This document shows positions 28,056 to 37,206 of a DNA stretch of 61,369 bases, in pieces; position 1 is the stretch's first letter; every line of letters begins with the position of its first letter. Made by a program: the position numbers and the translations under genes. The notes below the pieces were generated by a model. The model was not told where the DNA came from, ran no database searches, and saw only the letters and a program-made list of their open reading frames with translations. This DNA is from CAYMFD01 sp964389475 (GTDB lineage Bacteria; Bacteroidota; Bacteroidia; Chitinophagales; Saprospiraceae), in assembly GCA_964389475.1 (NCBI GenBank), contig CAYMFD010000008.1, positions 1 to 61,369 of the forward strand, given 5' to 3'.

Positions 28056-28505
28056 TCAAAGAGAGTGGTGATCGCCTAGACGAGGCAGGTCATGCATAAG
28101 AGTATTAAAGCGGGTGCGAGCGACGAGGTACTTGATCTTTCTACCGAATCGCCCCTTGTCTTTAAGGCGGATAGTGTTGACACGCAAGATACCCAGACCT
28201 AGCGAACTCACTCGCTCTACGCTATCCCAGTCGTAGCGTACCGTCTTAAAATAGTTGGTCACGTAGATGCCCTGCTCGTCATACTCTACGCGATATAGCT
28301 GCAGTAGACTCCGCCATATCAAGAGACCAAAAACTGCATACGCCAGCAAGTAAAACCACCTAAACATGGGATTGTACAGCAATGGCATGTGCTCCGGATC
28401 AGCCACGAAAAACGCAATGGCGAATAGTCCGAAAAAGGTAAACCACATCGTAGGGATGGCAATACGCAATAGGAATGTAAGGTTGCTAGATACTCTGTAA
28501 CTCAT
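28056..28505 (-). CDS. small membrane protein with PH-like C-terminal part
   Basis: A 149-residue protein with two predicted transmembrane segments (about 10-30 and 47-67). These are followed by a soluble stretch with the pattern YRVEYDEQGIYVTNYFKTVRYD WDSVERV, written here in two parts, that resembles bacterial PH-like domains found after membrane segments. It is encoded 3 bp downstream of tatC and is probably co-transcribed. I do not recognise a named family; a role at the inner membrane is inferred only from topology. Confidence 0.55.
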   Translation of the reverse strand: MSYRVSSNLTFLLRIAIPTMWFTFFGLFAIAFFVADPEHMPLLYNPMFRWFYLLAYAVFGLLIWRSLLQLYRVEYDEQGIYVTNYFKTVRYDWDSVERVSSLGLGILRVNTIRLKDKGRFGRKIKYLVARTRFNTLMHDLPRLGDHHSL

Positions 28506-28508
28506 GGT

Positions 28509-29351
28509 CTACTCTTCTTTGGCCTCAGCAAGACGCTGCTTCTCAACTTTCTGAGAGATCCCAATACTTATCTCGTACAACAAATACACCGGCACCCCTA
28601 TCAGAAACTGGGTGATCACATCGGGTGGCGTGATGATAGCAGCTGTAATCAATATGATGATAAATGCATGCCGTCTAAATCGCCTCATAAATGCTGGCGT
28701 CACTACTCCCATTCTGCTGAGGAAGTAGACCGCTATAGGCAACTGAAAGACGATACCCGTGGGCAGGGTAAACATCGTCATAAACGTCACATAAGAGTCT
28801 AGCGTAGTCGTACTCTCCATGTCCATACCTAGATCATAACTAGCTAGGAAGTTGATGGCGAATGGCGATATGACGTAGTAGCCAAACGATACACCCAGCA
28901 GAAAAAGCGATGTACACTTAAAGACGATACCTCTCGTGACCGTCTGCTCATTCTTATACAGGCCTGGCTTAACGAACCTCCATATCTCCCAAAAGACATA
29001 GGGAAAGGCCAGAATTAGGCCCAAAAAGAACGAAACCTTTAGACTCACCAAAAATGCCTCTGCCATACCCACCTGTATGATCGTAAGGTCGGGTGGGGTA
29101 AAACACAAGGTCTCGGATAGAGCACAAAAAATACGATACGTGGCAAAGTCGGCCCGCTTAGGTGCCATGATGATCGACTCGAACACCCACTTCTTGGCAG
29201 AGAAGAGTGCCAAAGCAACTACGAGTATAGCTGCTAAAGCACGTATCACATGCCAGCGCAACACCTCTAGGTGGTCTAGGAAGCTCATCTCCGCCTCAGC
29301 CTCTGGACTAGCGGTTACAGCGTCTGTCTTGTTCGTGGTCTTGGGTAGCAT
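28509..29351 (-). CDS. tatC: Sec-independent protein translocase TatC
   Basis: Core receptor of the twin-arginine pathway, an inner-membrane protein with six predicted helices. The family N-terminal motif MSFLDHLEVLRWHVIRAL is present; there are conserved Phe/Pro residues in the first periplasmic loop region, and the FPYVFWEIWRFVKPGL segment matches the signal-peptide binding region of TatC. About 280 residues, with a long, acidic N-terminus. I start at the ATG at 29351; a TTG seven codons upstream is possible. A perfect -7 box lies 32-39 bp upstream. No tatA/B lies in this window. Confidence 0.92.
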   Translation of the reverse strand: MLPKTTNKTDAVTASPEAEAEMSFLDHLEVLRWHVIRALAAILVVALALFSAKKWVFESIIMAPKRADFATYRIFCALSETLCFTPPDLTIIQVGMAEAFLVSLKVSFFLGLILAFPYVFWEIWRFVKPGLYKNEQTVTRGIVFKCTSLFLLGVSFGYYVISPFAINFLASYDLGMDMESTTTLDSYVTFMTMFTLPTGIVFQLPIAVYFLSRMGVVTPAFMRRFRRHAFIIILITAAIITPPDVITQFLIGVPVYLLYEISIGISQKVEKQRLAEAKEE

Positions 29352-29382
29352 TAACTCTCTAGGTCTGCGCAAATAAACGATG

Positions 29383-29390
29383 CAAATATA
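29383..29390 (-). promoter_or_regulatory. Bacteroidota -7 box upstream of tatC
   Basis: The minus strand reads TATATTTG, a perfect TAnnTTTG, 32 bp upstream of the chosen tatC ATG. It sits between tsaE and tatC, so tatC and the following gene would have their own promoter. Confidence 0.5.
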
Positions 29391-29429
29391 CAGGCAGTAT
29401 CGGTGCCAAAAGGTGTCAACGACCTAGAC

Positions 29430-29876
29430 TTAACTCACGTCGCCTATTGTGACATCCACTAGATCAAGCACCACCATTCTCTGATCGTCCTCTACGACCG
29501 TAATGTCTATGCGCCAAAACCGCTCAGGCAGCAAAGGCTCTATGAGCTGCGGCCACTCCATGATGGTGTATGCGTTGGGGTATAAGTAGTCTTCGATACC
29601 TATACCTAGCGCCTCCTCTAGCGTGGATAGGCGATAGAGGTCTATGTGGTATATCTCGCCCACATCGCTACTGTACTGGTTAACGATACTGTAAGTAGGA
29701 CTGCTAAACCCAGACGTCACGCCTAGCTCTCGGCAGAGGGCTTGCGATAGTGTCGTCTTGCCTGCACCCATCTCTGCTATCATGACGATCAGAGCACCAG
29801 GCGGCACCACAGCGAGTATCTGCCGAGCTATACCAGCAAGGTCATCCGTGCTACGTGCCATATAACTTACCGTCAT
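29430..29876 (-). CDS. tsaE: tRNA threonylcarbamoyladenosine biosynthesis ATPase TsaE
   Basis: A 148-residue P-loop ATPase that acts with TsaB and TsaD to recharge the complex that makes t6A37 in ANN-decoding tRNAs. The Walker A motif is IAEMGAGKTTLSQAL (about 34-48, where most TsaE proteins have GDLGAGKT), followed by the family stretch FSSPTYSIVNQY and HIDLYRL, then MEWPQLI. Normal length. Its ATG overlaps the TGA of the upstream permease gene by 4 bp (ATGA), implying coupled translation. Confidence 0.93.
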   Translation of the reverse strand: MTVSYMARSTDDLAGIARQILAVVPPGALIVMIAEMGAGKTTLSQALCRELGVTSGFSSPTYSIVNQYSSDVGEIYHIDLYRLSTLEEALGIGIEDYLYPNAYTIMEWPQLIEPLLPERFWRIDITVVEDDQRMVVLDLVDVTIGDVS

Positions 29877-31129
29877 AGCCCTTGTGTGATCTTTTGTACC
29901 ATTTTAAACTCACTCAAAAACACCTTGCCTATCACTCGCAGTACGGTATAGACCGGGATGGCCAGTACCATACCAACAACGCCACCTATCTCTGCTGCTA
30001 CCAGTATCACTAAGAAAATCTCAAGAGGATGCGCCTTCACACTCTTGCTAAAGATAGTGGGCTGCAGAATAAAGTTATCTAGCAGCTGCATAATCATAAA
30101 GACGAGCATGACCTTGACCAGCATGGGCAACAGCACATCGTAGAATGGCACATCCAGGTTGGAGCTGACCGTAATGATCACCCCAAAAGTGGCACCGATG
30201 ATCGGACCTAGATAAGGGATCACATTCATCAATGCTGCAAAAAAGCCGATCAAAAGAGCATTCTTAATACCAAAAATAGAAAGCAGGAGGCTCACAAACA
30301 CCGTCACCACCGTAATCTGAAGTAACACACCGATAAAGTACCTCACTAGCAACTCCGTACTCTGCTCTATAGCGTTATGGGTCTTGTCCTCGTACTGATT
30401 AGAGACTGCTGAGCTGATCATATTATTGAACAAGCCCTGCTCCCTCAAAAAGAAAAACGCAATAAAAAAGACCGACATGATACCCAGCAACACATTGCCC
30501 AGTTTGCCTACTACACTGGATATCAGGCTCGGTATAATCGATGGATCGAATACACGTACGAGGTGGTCCTTGGTAATATCAAAAAATGTCTTGTGAGGTT
30601 CTACCTCAGGCGTCACCACCGGCGCATCATGATGATCGACGTGGACCATGAGGTGTATGACTGGAGCGATCATGGTATCATACCCACTGGTCATACTATC
30701 TAGCTCGATGTAGTGAGATACGACATCCTCCTCTACCTCGGGTGCCTCCGTGACAGGAACTACGGGCAGATTATAATTCTCTATGAGGCCTCTGCGGATG
30801 AGCCAGTCCTCCCAATCATTAATAGGCTCCTCTAGGCTACTCACGATACCATCGTAATCCACCTCGGCTAGGTTACGTGCCTGATGAAATAAGGCAGGAA
30901 TAAAAATGTAGCCCAGTAAAAAAAAGCCAAGAACAAAAACACCTAGCGTGGCCACAGCACTAGCGTTGCGTCCTATATACCTGCGTAGTTTGCGTACTAG
31001 AGGTGCCCCTATCATACTCAGCACCCACGCAATCACTACGTAGATCACGATATTACTAAAGCTATACAGGACCAAACCTACTAGGGCAATGGGCACGATA
31101 GCCAACAAATACTTATTACGTGTAGTCAT
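29873..31129 (-). CDS. AI-2E family transporter-like permease
   Basis: A 418-residue inner-membrane protein of the AI-2E/YdiK/PerM exporter-like family. It has about eight predicted transmembrane segments, starting with IVIYVVIAWVLSMIGAP, with the family signatures GFFAALMNVIPYLGPIIGA and FILQPTIFSKSVKAHPLEIF near the C-terminus. An inserted soluble region at about 125-185 with an acidic stretch distinguishes this copy. The family name reflects early work on autoinducer export; most members have no proven substrate. It is the first gene of the permease-tsaE pair. Confidence 0.85.
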   Translation of the reverse strand: MTTRNKYLLAIVPIALVGLVLYSFSNIVIYVVIAWVLSMIGAPLVRKLRRYIGRNASAVATLGVFVLGFFLLGYIFIPALFHQARNLAEVDYDGIVSSLEEPINDWEDWLIRRGLIENYNLPVVPVTEAPEVEEDVVSHYIELDSMTSGYDTMIAPVIHLMVHVDHHDAPVVTPEVEPHKTFFDITKDHLVRVFDPSIIPSLISSVVGKLGNVLLGIMSVFFIAFFFLREQGLFNNMISSAVSNQYEDKTHNAIEQSTELLVRYFIGVLLQITVVTVFVSLLLSIFGIKNALLIGFFAALMNVIPYLGPIIGATFGVIITVSSNLDVPFYDVLLPMLVKVMLVFMIMQLLDNFILQPTIFSKSVKAHPLEIFLVILVAAEIGGVVGMVLAIPVYTVLRVIGKVFLSEFKMVQKITQGL

Positions 31130-31369
31130 ATATCTGTGATACTAAACCTCTAAAAAATGGCCCATAAACAAATGGTACTTCGTTAAAACTCTACTAAAGG
31201 AAATCCATTTAGTAACCAAGATAGAGCATAAATACGTCTCAAAGACCAAAGCATAAGCTACTTGAAAACGTATGTGAGGTCAATAATTTTTATACTTGCA
31301 CCTCGTAAAGATCGACAAGAGCTGTCGGTTAACACCTATAAAGAGACTACACAATCAAATTACGACACT

Positions 31370-32794
31370 ATGTGGATTAAGAAAATGAAGAAACTACTGC
31401 CTACTGCCTGCCTACTGGCAAGCTCATTGATGGCGGTCGGTCAGTGTGAGACATGGATCGGGTCTGATCGCGAAAGTGAGGCTACGGATGCTCACTCCAT
31501 TTACCGAGATGCCTATAAGCAAAAGGACTATGATCTTGCATTCGAGCAATGGAAAATCGCCTACGAAATAGCTCCTGCTGCCGATGGTAAGAGAGACTAC
31601 CACTACCTCAATGGCGTAGAGCTATATAAAGATCGTCTTGCAAAAGCGACCACTGACGAAGACAAGGCTACAGCCAAAGAGATGATTGCAACACTTTATG
31701 ACCAAGCCATCGAGTGCTACAAAAATGGCGTACTACCTATCAAAAAGTGTACAGGTGACGACTGCCTAGATAAGAAGCTCGGCTATCTGTACGGTCGGAA
31801 AGCCTACGACCTATATTACTCGGTCAACAGCCCATACAGCAAGACTTACGACGCGGTCAAAACAGCCGTAGAGTACGGTGGTAACGATAGTGAGTACATC
31901 GTATTTGCTCCTTATGCAGCCGTTGCTGTGGACTGGTTTAAGAAAGAGAAGATGACAGCAGAGGAAACCCGTGCAGTCTACACTGAACTTAACGAGATCG
32001 CTGATTATAACATCGCGAAGGGCGACCAACTATCGGCCTACTACGAGCAGGCAGCTGCAGCCATGAATGCTTCTTTCAGAGAGATCGAAAACGACATCTT
32101 CGACTGTGCTTTCTTCGTCGATAAGCTACGTCCTGATTATGAAGATAACCCGGATGATCCAGAAACGATTAAGTCCGTCATCGCTAAGCTAAAAAGACAG
32201 GGATGTCCTGACTCTGAGCCCTTCCTTGCAGAACTAGAAACCAAGTGGAAGAAGTATGCTGTAGCAGAAAATGCAAGACTGCAAGCAGAATTTGAAGCCA
32301 ATAACCCTGGAGCTGCTGCTAAGAAGCTCTACGATAATGGTGACTACGAGGAGGCTGTGACTAAGTATGACGAGGCTATCTCTCAAGAGGCGGACCCAGC
32401 CAAGAAGGCGTCTTACTTGTTTTCCAAGGCATCGATACAATTTAGAAAGCTGAAAAAGTATGGTGCTGCTAGAGCGACAGCTAGAGAGGCGGCTAAGGCA
32501 AGGCCTAACTGGGGCCGACCATATATGCTCATAGGAGACATGTACGGTACGACCGCTCGTAACTGCGGTGATGCTTGGAACCAGCGCCTAGCCATACTTG
32601 CAGCGATGGACAAGTACAGCTATGCCAAGAGCATAGACAGTAGTGTCGCTGAGGAGGCTAACTCTAGACTATCTAGATACAGGGCTTCGATGCCTACAAA
32701 AGATGAAGGCTTTATGCGTAAAGTATCTGCAGGACAGTCGGTAAATGTCGGTTGCTGGATCGGTGAGTCTGTCAAAGTCAGATACGCTAACTAG
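31370..32794 (+). CDS. TPR-repeat secreted protein
   Basis: About 475 residues with a signal peptide (LLPTACLLASSLMAVGQ). I start at the ATG at 31370; the ATG at 31385 is equally possible, while a TTG at 31262 adds a stretch unlike a signal peptide. The mature protein is helical with TPR motifs, for example the C-terminal run AAKKLYDNGDYEEAVTKYDEAISQ, one TPR, followed by YLFSKASIQFRKLKKYGAARATAREA, written here in two parts. The pattern is common to periplasmic Bacteroidota TPR proteins whose partners are unknown. A strong bidirectional terminator follows. Confidence 0.7.
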   Translation: MWIKKMKKLLPTACLLASSLMAVGQCETWIGSDRESEATDAHSIYRDAYKQKDYDLAFEQWKIAYEIAPAADGKRDYHYLNGVELYKDRLAKATTDEDKATAKEMIATLYDQAIECYKNGVLPIKKCTGDDCLDKKLGYLYGRKAYDLYYSVNSPYSKTYDAVKTAVEYGGNDSEYIVFAPYAAVAVDWFKKEKMTAEETRAVYTELNEIADYNIAKGDQLSAYYEQAAAAMNASFREIENDIFDCAFFVDKLRPDYEDNPDDPETIKSVIAKLKRQGCPDSEPFLAELETKWKKYAVAENARLQAEFEANNPGAAAKKLYDNGDYEEAVTKYDEAISQEADPAKKASYLFSKASIQFRKLKKYGAARATAREAAKARPNWGRPYMLIGDMYGTTARNCGDAWNQRLAILAAMDKYSYAKSIDSSVAEEANSRLSRYRASMPTKDEGFMRKVSAGQSVNVGCWIGESVKVRYAN

Positions 32795-32822
32795 TAGCAT
32801 CGTAAGAAGATACTAAATCGAA

Positions 32823-32862
32823 AAGGGCTACTCCGCTTATGCGGGGTAGCCCTTCTTTTGTT
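32823..32862 (+). terminator. rho-independent terminator, probably bidirectional
   Basis: A 14-bp stem (32823-32836 with 32841-32854, one G-T wobble, loop TTAT) followed by CTTTTG on the plus strand and preceded by an A-run that gives a T-run on the minus strand. It lies between the convergent TPR and lspA genes and could end both transcripts. Confidence 0.85.
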
Positions 32863-32914
32863 CTATGTTGATGGAGGTAAGACTTACAAAAGCGTACCCA
32901 ATCCGCAATAAACC

Positions 32915-33577
32915 CTACTCTGCTGCTGCCTGCTCTGTCGGCTTAGTCTCTTGCTCGCTCTTAAAGAAGCGACGGTGAAACAACAATATGCTGATAACGC
33001 CTACAGATATAGCAGAATCAGCTACGTTAAAGACAGGTCTAAAGAAGACAAATTTATCACCACCCCAGAATGGTAACCACTCTGGGAAGGTACCACGCAG
33101 CATAGGGAAGTAAAACATGTCAACCACCTTGCCCTGTAGAAAACCAAGGCTACCACTCGCATCTGCCAGAAAAGTAGCAGGAGGACCATGAAACAAGCTT
33201 TCAGAAAAGAACATACCGTAGAAAGCGCTATCAATTATATTGCCGATAGCACCGGCTATGATGAGTGCAAAACACAACAAGAGCCCCATACTCTCACCTG
33301 TCTTGATAATACCGCGTATGATGTAGATGAGCATACCCACCATCACGATCCTAAAGCCTGATAGTATTAACTTACCGACTGTACCCCCAAAGGATAGACC
33401 AAAGGCCATACCCTTGTTCTCGACAAAGTGTATGCGTGCCCAGTCTAGACCTAAGATATTAAATCCATCGCCGTACGACAGGTGAGTCTTGATATAGATC
33501 TTAAGCGCTTGATCAATGACCAAGACGGAAAGAATGACGGCTACTACCGTCCATTTTCGTCGAGCTTCAGGAGTCAT
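32915..33577 (-). CDS. lspA: lipoprotein signal peptidase (signal peptidase II)
   Basis: Inner-membrane aspartyl protease that removes the signal peptide from diacylglyceryl-modified prolipoproteins, matching the many lipoproteins in this window. Four transmembrane segments are visible. The catalytic Asp residues are in GNIIDSAFYG and FNVADSAISVG, and FVENKGMAFGL is the conserved loop. At 220 residues it is longer than typical 160-residue enzymes, owing to an insert of about 50 residues (AFYGMFFSESLFHGPPATFL and following) between the active-site motifs, which is common in Bacteroidota. It is the last gene of an apparent nadC-pdxA-lspA operon, with 2 bp to pdxA. Confidence 0.92.
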   Translation of the reverse strand: MTPEARRKWTVVAVILSVLVIDQALKIYIKTHLSYGDGFNILGLDWARIHFVENKGMAFGLSFGGTVGKLILSGFRIVMVGMLIYIIRGIIKTGESMGLLLCFALIIAGAIGNIIDSAFYGMFFSESLFHGPPATFLADASGSLGFLQGKVVDMFYFPMLRGTFPEWLPFWGGDKFVFFRPVFNVADSAISVGVISILLFHRRFFKSEQETKPTEQAAAE

Positions 33578-33579
33578 AG

Positions 33580-34638
33580 CTATCTCTCTCTTTTGGACCT
33601 AGACCTATCCGTCGGTTGTAACTTATTCTCTCTATCGGCGTGATACTGCGTGCGGCAGCGTATGGTGTCAATCGCCAGATGTATAGCGGCTCTCATGCTT
33701 GATGGATCTGCCTTGCCCTGACCGACTATATCGTAACCGGTACCATGGTCGGGGGATGTCCTCACGTACTTAAGGCCAGCTGTCAGGTTGACCCCCTTGC
33801 CAAATGATAGTGCTTTAAATGGTGCAAGACCCTGGTCATGATACATCGCCAGTATGGCATCTACCTTGGTAAACTGAGTACTACCAAAGAAGCCATCCGC
33901 GGCATATGGTCCCATGACCAACTTACCTTGCTTCTTAGCATCCATCACTAGAGGCTTGATAAAGTCATCCTCCTCACTACCTATCACGCCATCATCGCCA
34001 GCGTGCGGGTTGAGGCCTAGTACAGCGATGACAGGTTTCTCTACACCGAAATCCTCTACGAGGCTAGTATACAGGGTCTTTAACTTAGTCTGTATGGCCT
34101 GCTTGGTAACAGACGTCGCTACCTCTGCGATGGATAAATGGTTAGTCACCAGTGCTACCCTCAGATCGTCAGAGCACATCATCATGAGGCTAGACGGTCC
34201 CTCTAGTCGGTCCGTCAGGTACTCTGTGTGTCCTGGATAGGGGAAGTCTGCCAGGTGCATACTATGCTTATTGATCGGGGCCGTCACCAGACCATCTATG
34301 TGGCCTGCCTTGAGATCTTCGGTAGCTTTCTCCAATGCACTAAAGGCGTATTGCCCACTCTGCTTAGTGGCCTTGCCGAGTTCGAATTGCGTCTCCTCAT
34401 CCCAGCAATTGACAACATTGATCTTGCCCTCTGCCACGCTTTTGATGTTGCTCACTGCCATATAATCTAGCGAGCGGAGTTCCATCAGCTTGAGATAGTG
34501 TGCGAGGACCTTGGTATGACCATACACTACGGGTGTAAAGTACTTGAGCATCGTAGCCTCAGCCAGTGATTTGATGACGACTTCTGGCCCTATGCCATTC
34601 ACGTCACCGAGTGTAATACCTAGTTTTATTTTATTCAT
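33580..34638 (-). CDS. pdxA: 4-hydroxythreonine-4-phosphate dehydrogenase
   Basis: Enzyme of DXP-dependent vitamin B6 synthesis: oxidises 4-phosphohydroxy-L-threonine with NAD+. The N-terminus LGITLGDVNGIGPEVVIKSL is the family hallmark, followed by GLVTAPINKHSMHLADFPYPGHTEYL, written here in two parts (TAPINK, PGHTEYL) that hold metal and substrate residues. Later come LGLNPHAGDDG, AMYHDQGLAPFKAL and TSPDHGTGYDIVGQ. The length of 352 residues is normal, with a basic C-terminal tail. It lies between nadC (26-bp gap) and lspA (2-bp gap). Confidence 0.94.
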   Translation of the reverse strand: MNKIKLGITLGDVNGIGPEVVIKSLAEATMLKYFTPVVYGHTKVLAHYLKLMELRSLDYMAVSNIKSVAEGKINVVNCWDEETQFELGKATKQSGQYAFSALEKATEDLKAGHIDGLVTAPINKHSMHLADFPYPGHTEYLTDRLEGPSSLMMMCSDDLRVALVTNHLSIAEVATSVTKQAIQTKLKTLYTSLVEDFGVEKPVIAVLGLNPHAGDDGVIGSEEDDFIKPLVMDAKKQGKLVMGPYAADGFFGSTQFTKVDAILAMYHDQGLAPFKALSFGKGVNLTAGLKYVRTSPDHGTGYDIVGQGKADPSSMRAAIHLAIDTIRCRTQYHADRENKLQPTDRSRSKRER

Positions 34639-34664
34639 TTTTTCTTTTGTAATGATCTAGCGGA

Positions 34665-35525
34665 CTACTTAATAACTTTGAGACTCATGTCTAAAGATCC
34701 CGCGCTATGCGTTAGTGCCCCGACCGAAACGTATTGCACTCCCGTCTCCGCGATAGCTCTTACTGTACCCAAGTTAACACCACCACTTGCCTCTGATCTA
34801 AATCTACCGTCCTTGGCTATGATAGCAACGGCATCTCTTAAAGTATCTAGCTCGAAGTTATCTAGCATGATCTGCGTTACCTGACCGATCTGCAAGACTT
34901 CCTCTAGCTCAGTTAGGTCTCTAACCTCAACGGTAATCCCTAAGTTTTTGCCGGTCTCCACTTTATAGTCATTGGCCTTTCTTATTGCCTCTGTGATAGA
35001 GCCACATGCATCTATATGATTGTCTTTGATCATGATCCAGTCGTACAGTCCCGTTCTATAATTGCTACAACCACCTATCCGCACTGCCCACTTCTCTAGA
35101 AATCTCATGAGCGGTGTCGTCTTACGTGTATCTAGTATGGTGACGTCTAGGTCATTGACCAACTCTGCAAATCGATAGCTCAGAGTAGACACCCCACTCA
35201 ATCGCTGCATCGTATTGAGAACCAGTCGCTCTGCCATCAGCAGGGCCTGCGTATTGCATGACACATAGAATGCTTCGTCACCATACTTGACAACGCTACC
35301 ATCCTTTATACGTACGTCTATCTCGGCACTAGGGTCTAGGTGCTTAAAGACGGCCTCGGCAAACTCCACTCCGGCTATCACACCATCATCCTTGACTAGT
35401 AGGCGGGCTTTACTACGGCTATCGGCAGGTATGGTCGCCAGACTCGTATGATCACCGTCCCTTACATCTTCGTGTAAGCCATCGATGATAAATTGCTGTA
35501 AAACACTAGGATCAATTCCCTGCAT
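34665..35525 (-). CDS. nadC: nicotinate-nucleotide pyrophosphorylase (carboxylating)
   Basis: Quinolinate phosphoribosyltransferase, converting quinolinate and PRPP into nicotinate mononucleotide. The family pattern is complete: EDVRDGDHTSLATIP near the N-terminus, LNTMQRLSGVSTLSYRF, DTRKTTPLMRFLEKWAVRIGG (Arg/Lys of the active site), IKDNHIDACGSI, EVRDLTELEEVL and IMLDNFELDTL, and ASGGVNLGTVRAIAETGVQYVSVG, written here as ASGGVNL and GVQYVSVG. Length of 286 residues is normal. It is the first gene of the nadC-pdxA-lspA run. A near-consensus -7 box (minus TACTCTTG, 35570-35577) lies 45 bp upstream. Confidence 0.94.
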   Translation of the reverse strand: MQGIDPSVLQQFIIDGLHEDVRDGDHTSLATIPADSRSKARLLVKDDGVIAGVEFAEAVFKHLDPSAEIDVRIKDGSVVKYGDEAFYVSCNTQALLMAERLVLNTMQRLSGVSTLSYRFAELVNDLDVTILDTRKTTPLMRFLEKWAVRIGGCSNYRTGLYDWIMIKDNHIDACGSITEAIRKANDYKVETGKNLGITVEVRDLTELEEVLQIGQVTQIMLDNFELDTLRDAVAIIAKDGRFRSEASGGVNLGTVRAIAETGVQYVSVGALTHSAGSLDMSLKVIK

Positions 35526-35621
35526 AATTGTACGATTATCGTAGGTAGGCGAAGGTAGCGAATAAGAAACAAGAGTAAAGAATTCTATCTTCGCAAGGCA
35601 TATTAACGAAAGACAGCACCA

Positions 35622-36522
35622 TTGGATTATATCATCTTTATTGTCAGCCTCGCCGTTCTCATTCTCGGTAGTGAGTGGTTTATCGGCTCTGCGGAGAAAA
35701 TAGGCCGTGCCTTTGGTATCCCGTCATTCATCATCGGGGTTACCATCGTAGCCTTCGGCACATCACTACCAGAGCTAGCTACTAGCATAGTGAGTGTCTT
35801 GCAGGACCAGGCAGAGGTCGTCATAGGTAATGTCGTAGGGTCCAATATTACCAATATACTGCTCGTACTAGGCCTCACCGCCTACATCGGCAAGGGTATC
35901 AAGATGACGTACGATGTAATGCGTACCGACATGCCTATCTTGATAGGGTCTGCCTTTCTGCTGTACTTCACCCTACTAGACGGAGTATTCTCGATGGCGG
36001 AGGCGATTTTGTTTTTGCTAGGCTTGGCTATCTTTCTGATAAGTAGCCTCACTGGCAACGAAGAAGAAGCCGAGCATGGCGATAAGACGACATCGATGGT
36101 CTGGCTGCTCTTTGCGCTAGGCGGTGCCCTCGTCTACTTTGGGGCGGTATACACCATAGACTCTCTGACCCGAATCGCTACGTCACTCGATGTCAGCCCT
36201 GGGCTCATATCGCTAGGTGCTATCGCCCTAGGCACGAGCCTGCCAGAGGTCGTCGTCAGTATCAGTGCCGTCCGCAAAGGCAAGCACGCCATCGCCGTGG
36301 GTAATGTACTAGGGTCCAACATATTTAACACTTTTGCTGTAGTAGGCATCAGTAGCTTCTTCGGGCCACTCAAGATGACTGAGGACTTGTCGTTTAGCCT
36401 AGTATTTATGGTTGCCGTGACGATTATGTTTGCGGTCGTCTGTATCAGCAAGGTAATCTCCAAATGGGAGGGTGCCATACTACTGCTGATGTATGCCTAC
36501 TTTATGGCAGAGCTGGCTGGGC
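35622..36522 (+). CDS. Na+/Ca2+ antiporter family protein (YrbG-like), 3' end lost in gap
   Basis: A CaCA-superfamily exchanger with two homologous halves: GTSLPELATS in the first and GTSLPEVVVS in the second, each preceded by a conserved Gly-rich helix and followed by GNVVGSNITNILLVLG and GNVLGSNIFNTFAVVG. About ten transmembrane segments are predicted. About 300 residues are visible before a 100-N gap; relatives run about 310-325 residues, so only the last few residues seem lost. The start codon is TTG, giving MDYIIFIVSLAVLILGS directly. Ca2+ efflux is the family's usual role; ion preference is not shown here. Confidence 0.88.
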
Positions 36523-36622
36523 NNNNNNNNNNNNNNNNNNNNNNNNNNNNNNNNNNNNNNNNNNNNNNNNNNNNNNNNNNNNNNNNNNNNNNNNNNNNNN
36601 NNNNNNNNNNNNNNNNNNNNNN
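36523..36622. other. scaffold gap (100 N)
   Basis: One hundred N residues, a conventional placeholder for a join of unknown size. It cuts off the antiporter C-terminus and the entire N-terminal part of the T9SS cargo gene that follows. Confidence 0.98.
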
Positions 36623-37144
36623 CCCGTCGAATTCTCTAACATAGAGGCACGTCGTACAGATGATGGTAATGTCAAGGTCCAGTGGAGTACAGCAACTGAG
36701 GTCAACAATGACCACTTCGTCGTACAGCATAGCTATGATGGTCGTGAATTTGAGGATTTCGCTAGAGTAGAAGGAGCAGGTACCACCTATGAGGAGATGA
36801 CTTACTCTGCAGAGCACAGTGCTCCTATCAAGGGTATTAACTACTATCGTATAGCGCAGGTTGATTACGACGGTACGACATCACATAGCGACATCGTATC
36901 TATACAGATGAGTAAAGCGCTTACATTACAACTGCGACCAACCATCGTAGAAAATACGCTTAACTATGATGTAGGAAATGCTACTGCAAAGATGATCATC
37001 ATGAGTATCGACGGTAGTATGTACCAAGAGCAATACGTAGACAACCAAGGTCAGGTAGATTGCTCACACCTCGCACCAGGTCTCTACACCATCACCGTAG
37101 TGACGGGTACAGAGGCGGTTACGCAACGTATTACAAAAATCTAA
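36623..37144 (+). CDS. T9SS type A sorting domain protein, 5' part missing in gap
   Basis: The last 173 residues of a secreted protein. They begin with PVEFSNIEARRTDDGNVKVQ and VNNDHFVVQHSYDGREFEDF, the beta-sandwich that precedes many T9SS type A tails in this phylum. It ends in the type A sorting domain (LQLRPTIVENTLNYDVG onward, QRITKI at the end). The catalytic or binding part lies in the gap and cannot be identified. The gene is followed by a good terminator at 37173. Confidence 0.8.
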   Translation, partial: PVEFSNIEARRTDDGNVKVQWSTATEVNNDHFVVQHSYDGREFEDFARVEGAGTTYEEMTYSAEHSAPIKGINYYRIAQVDYDGTTSHSDIVSIQMSKALTLQLRPTIVENTLNYDVGNATAKMIIMSIDGSMYQEQYVDNQGQVDCSHLAPGLYTITVVTGTEAVTQRITKI

Positions 37145-37172
37145 TAAGGTCCTCGGCCTAAGACTAGAGACT

Positions 37173-37206
37173 AAAAGCCTCCATGTTAACGCATGGGGGC
37201 TTTTTT
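37173..37206 (+). terminator. rho-independent terminator of the T9SS cargo gene
   Basis: A 13-bp stem (37173-37185 with 37192-37204, one G-T wobble, loop TTAACG) ending in a T-run TTTTTTG on the plus strand, 29 bp after the stop codon. Confidence 0.85.
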
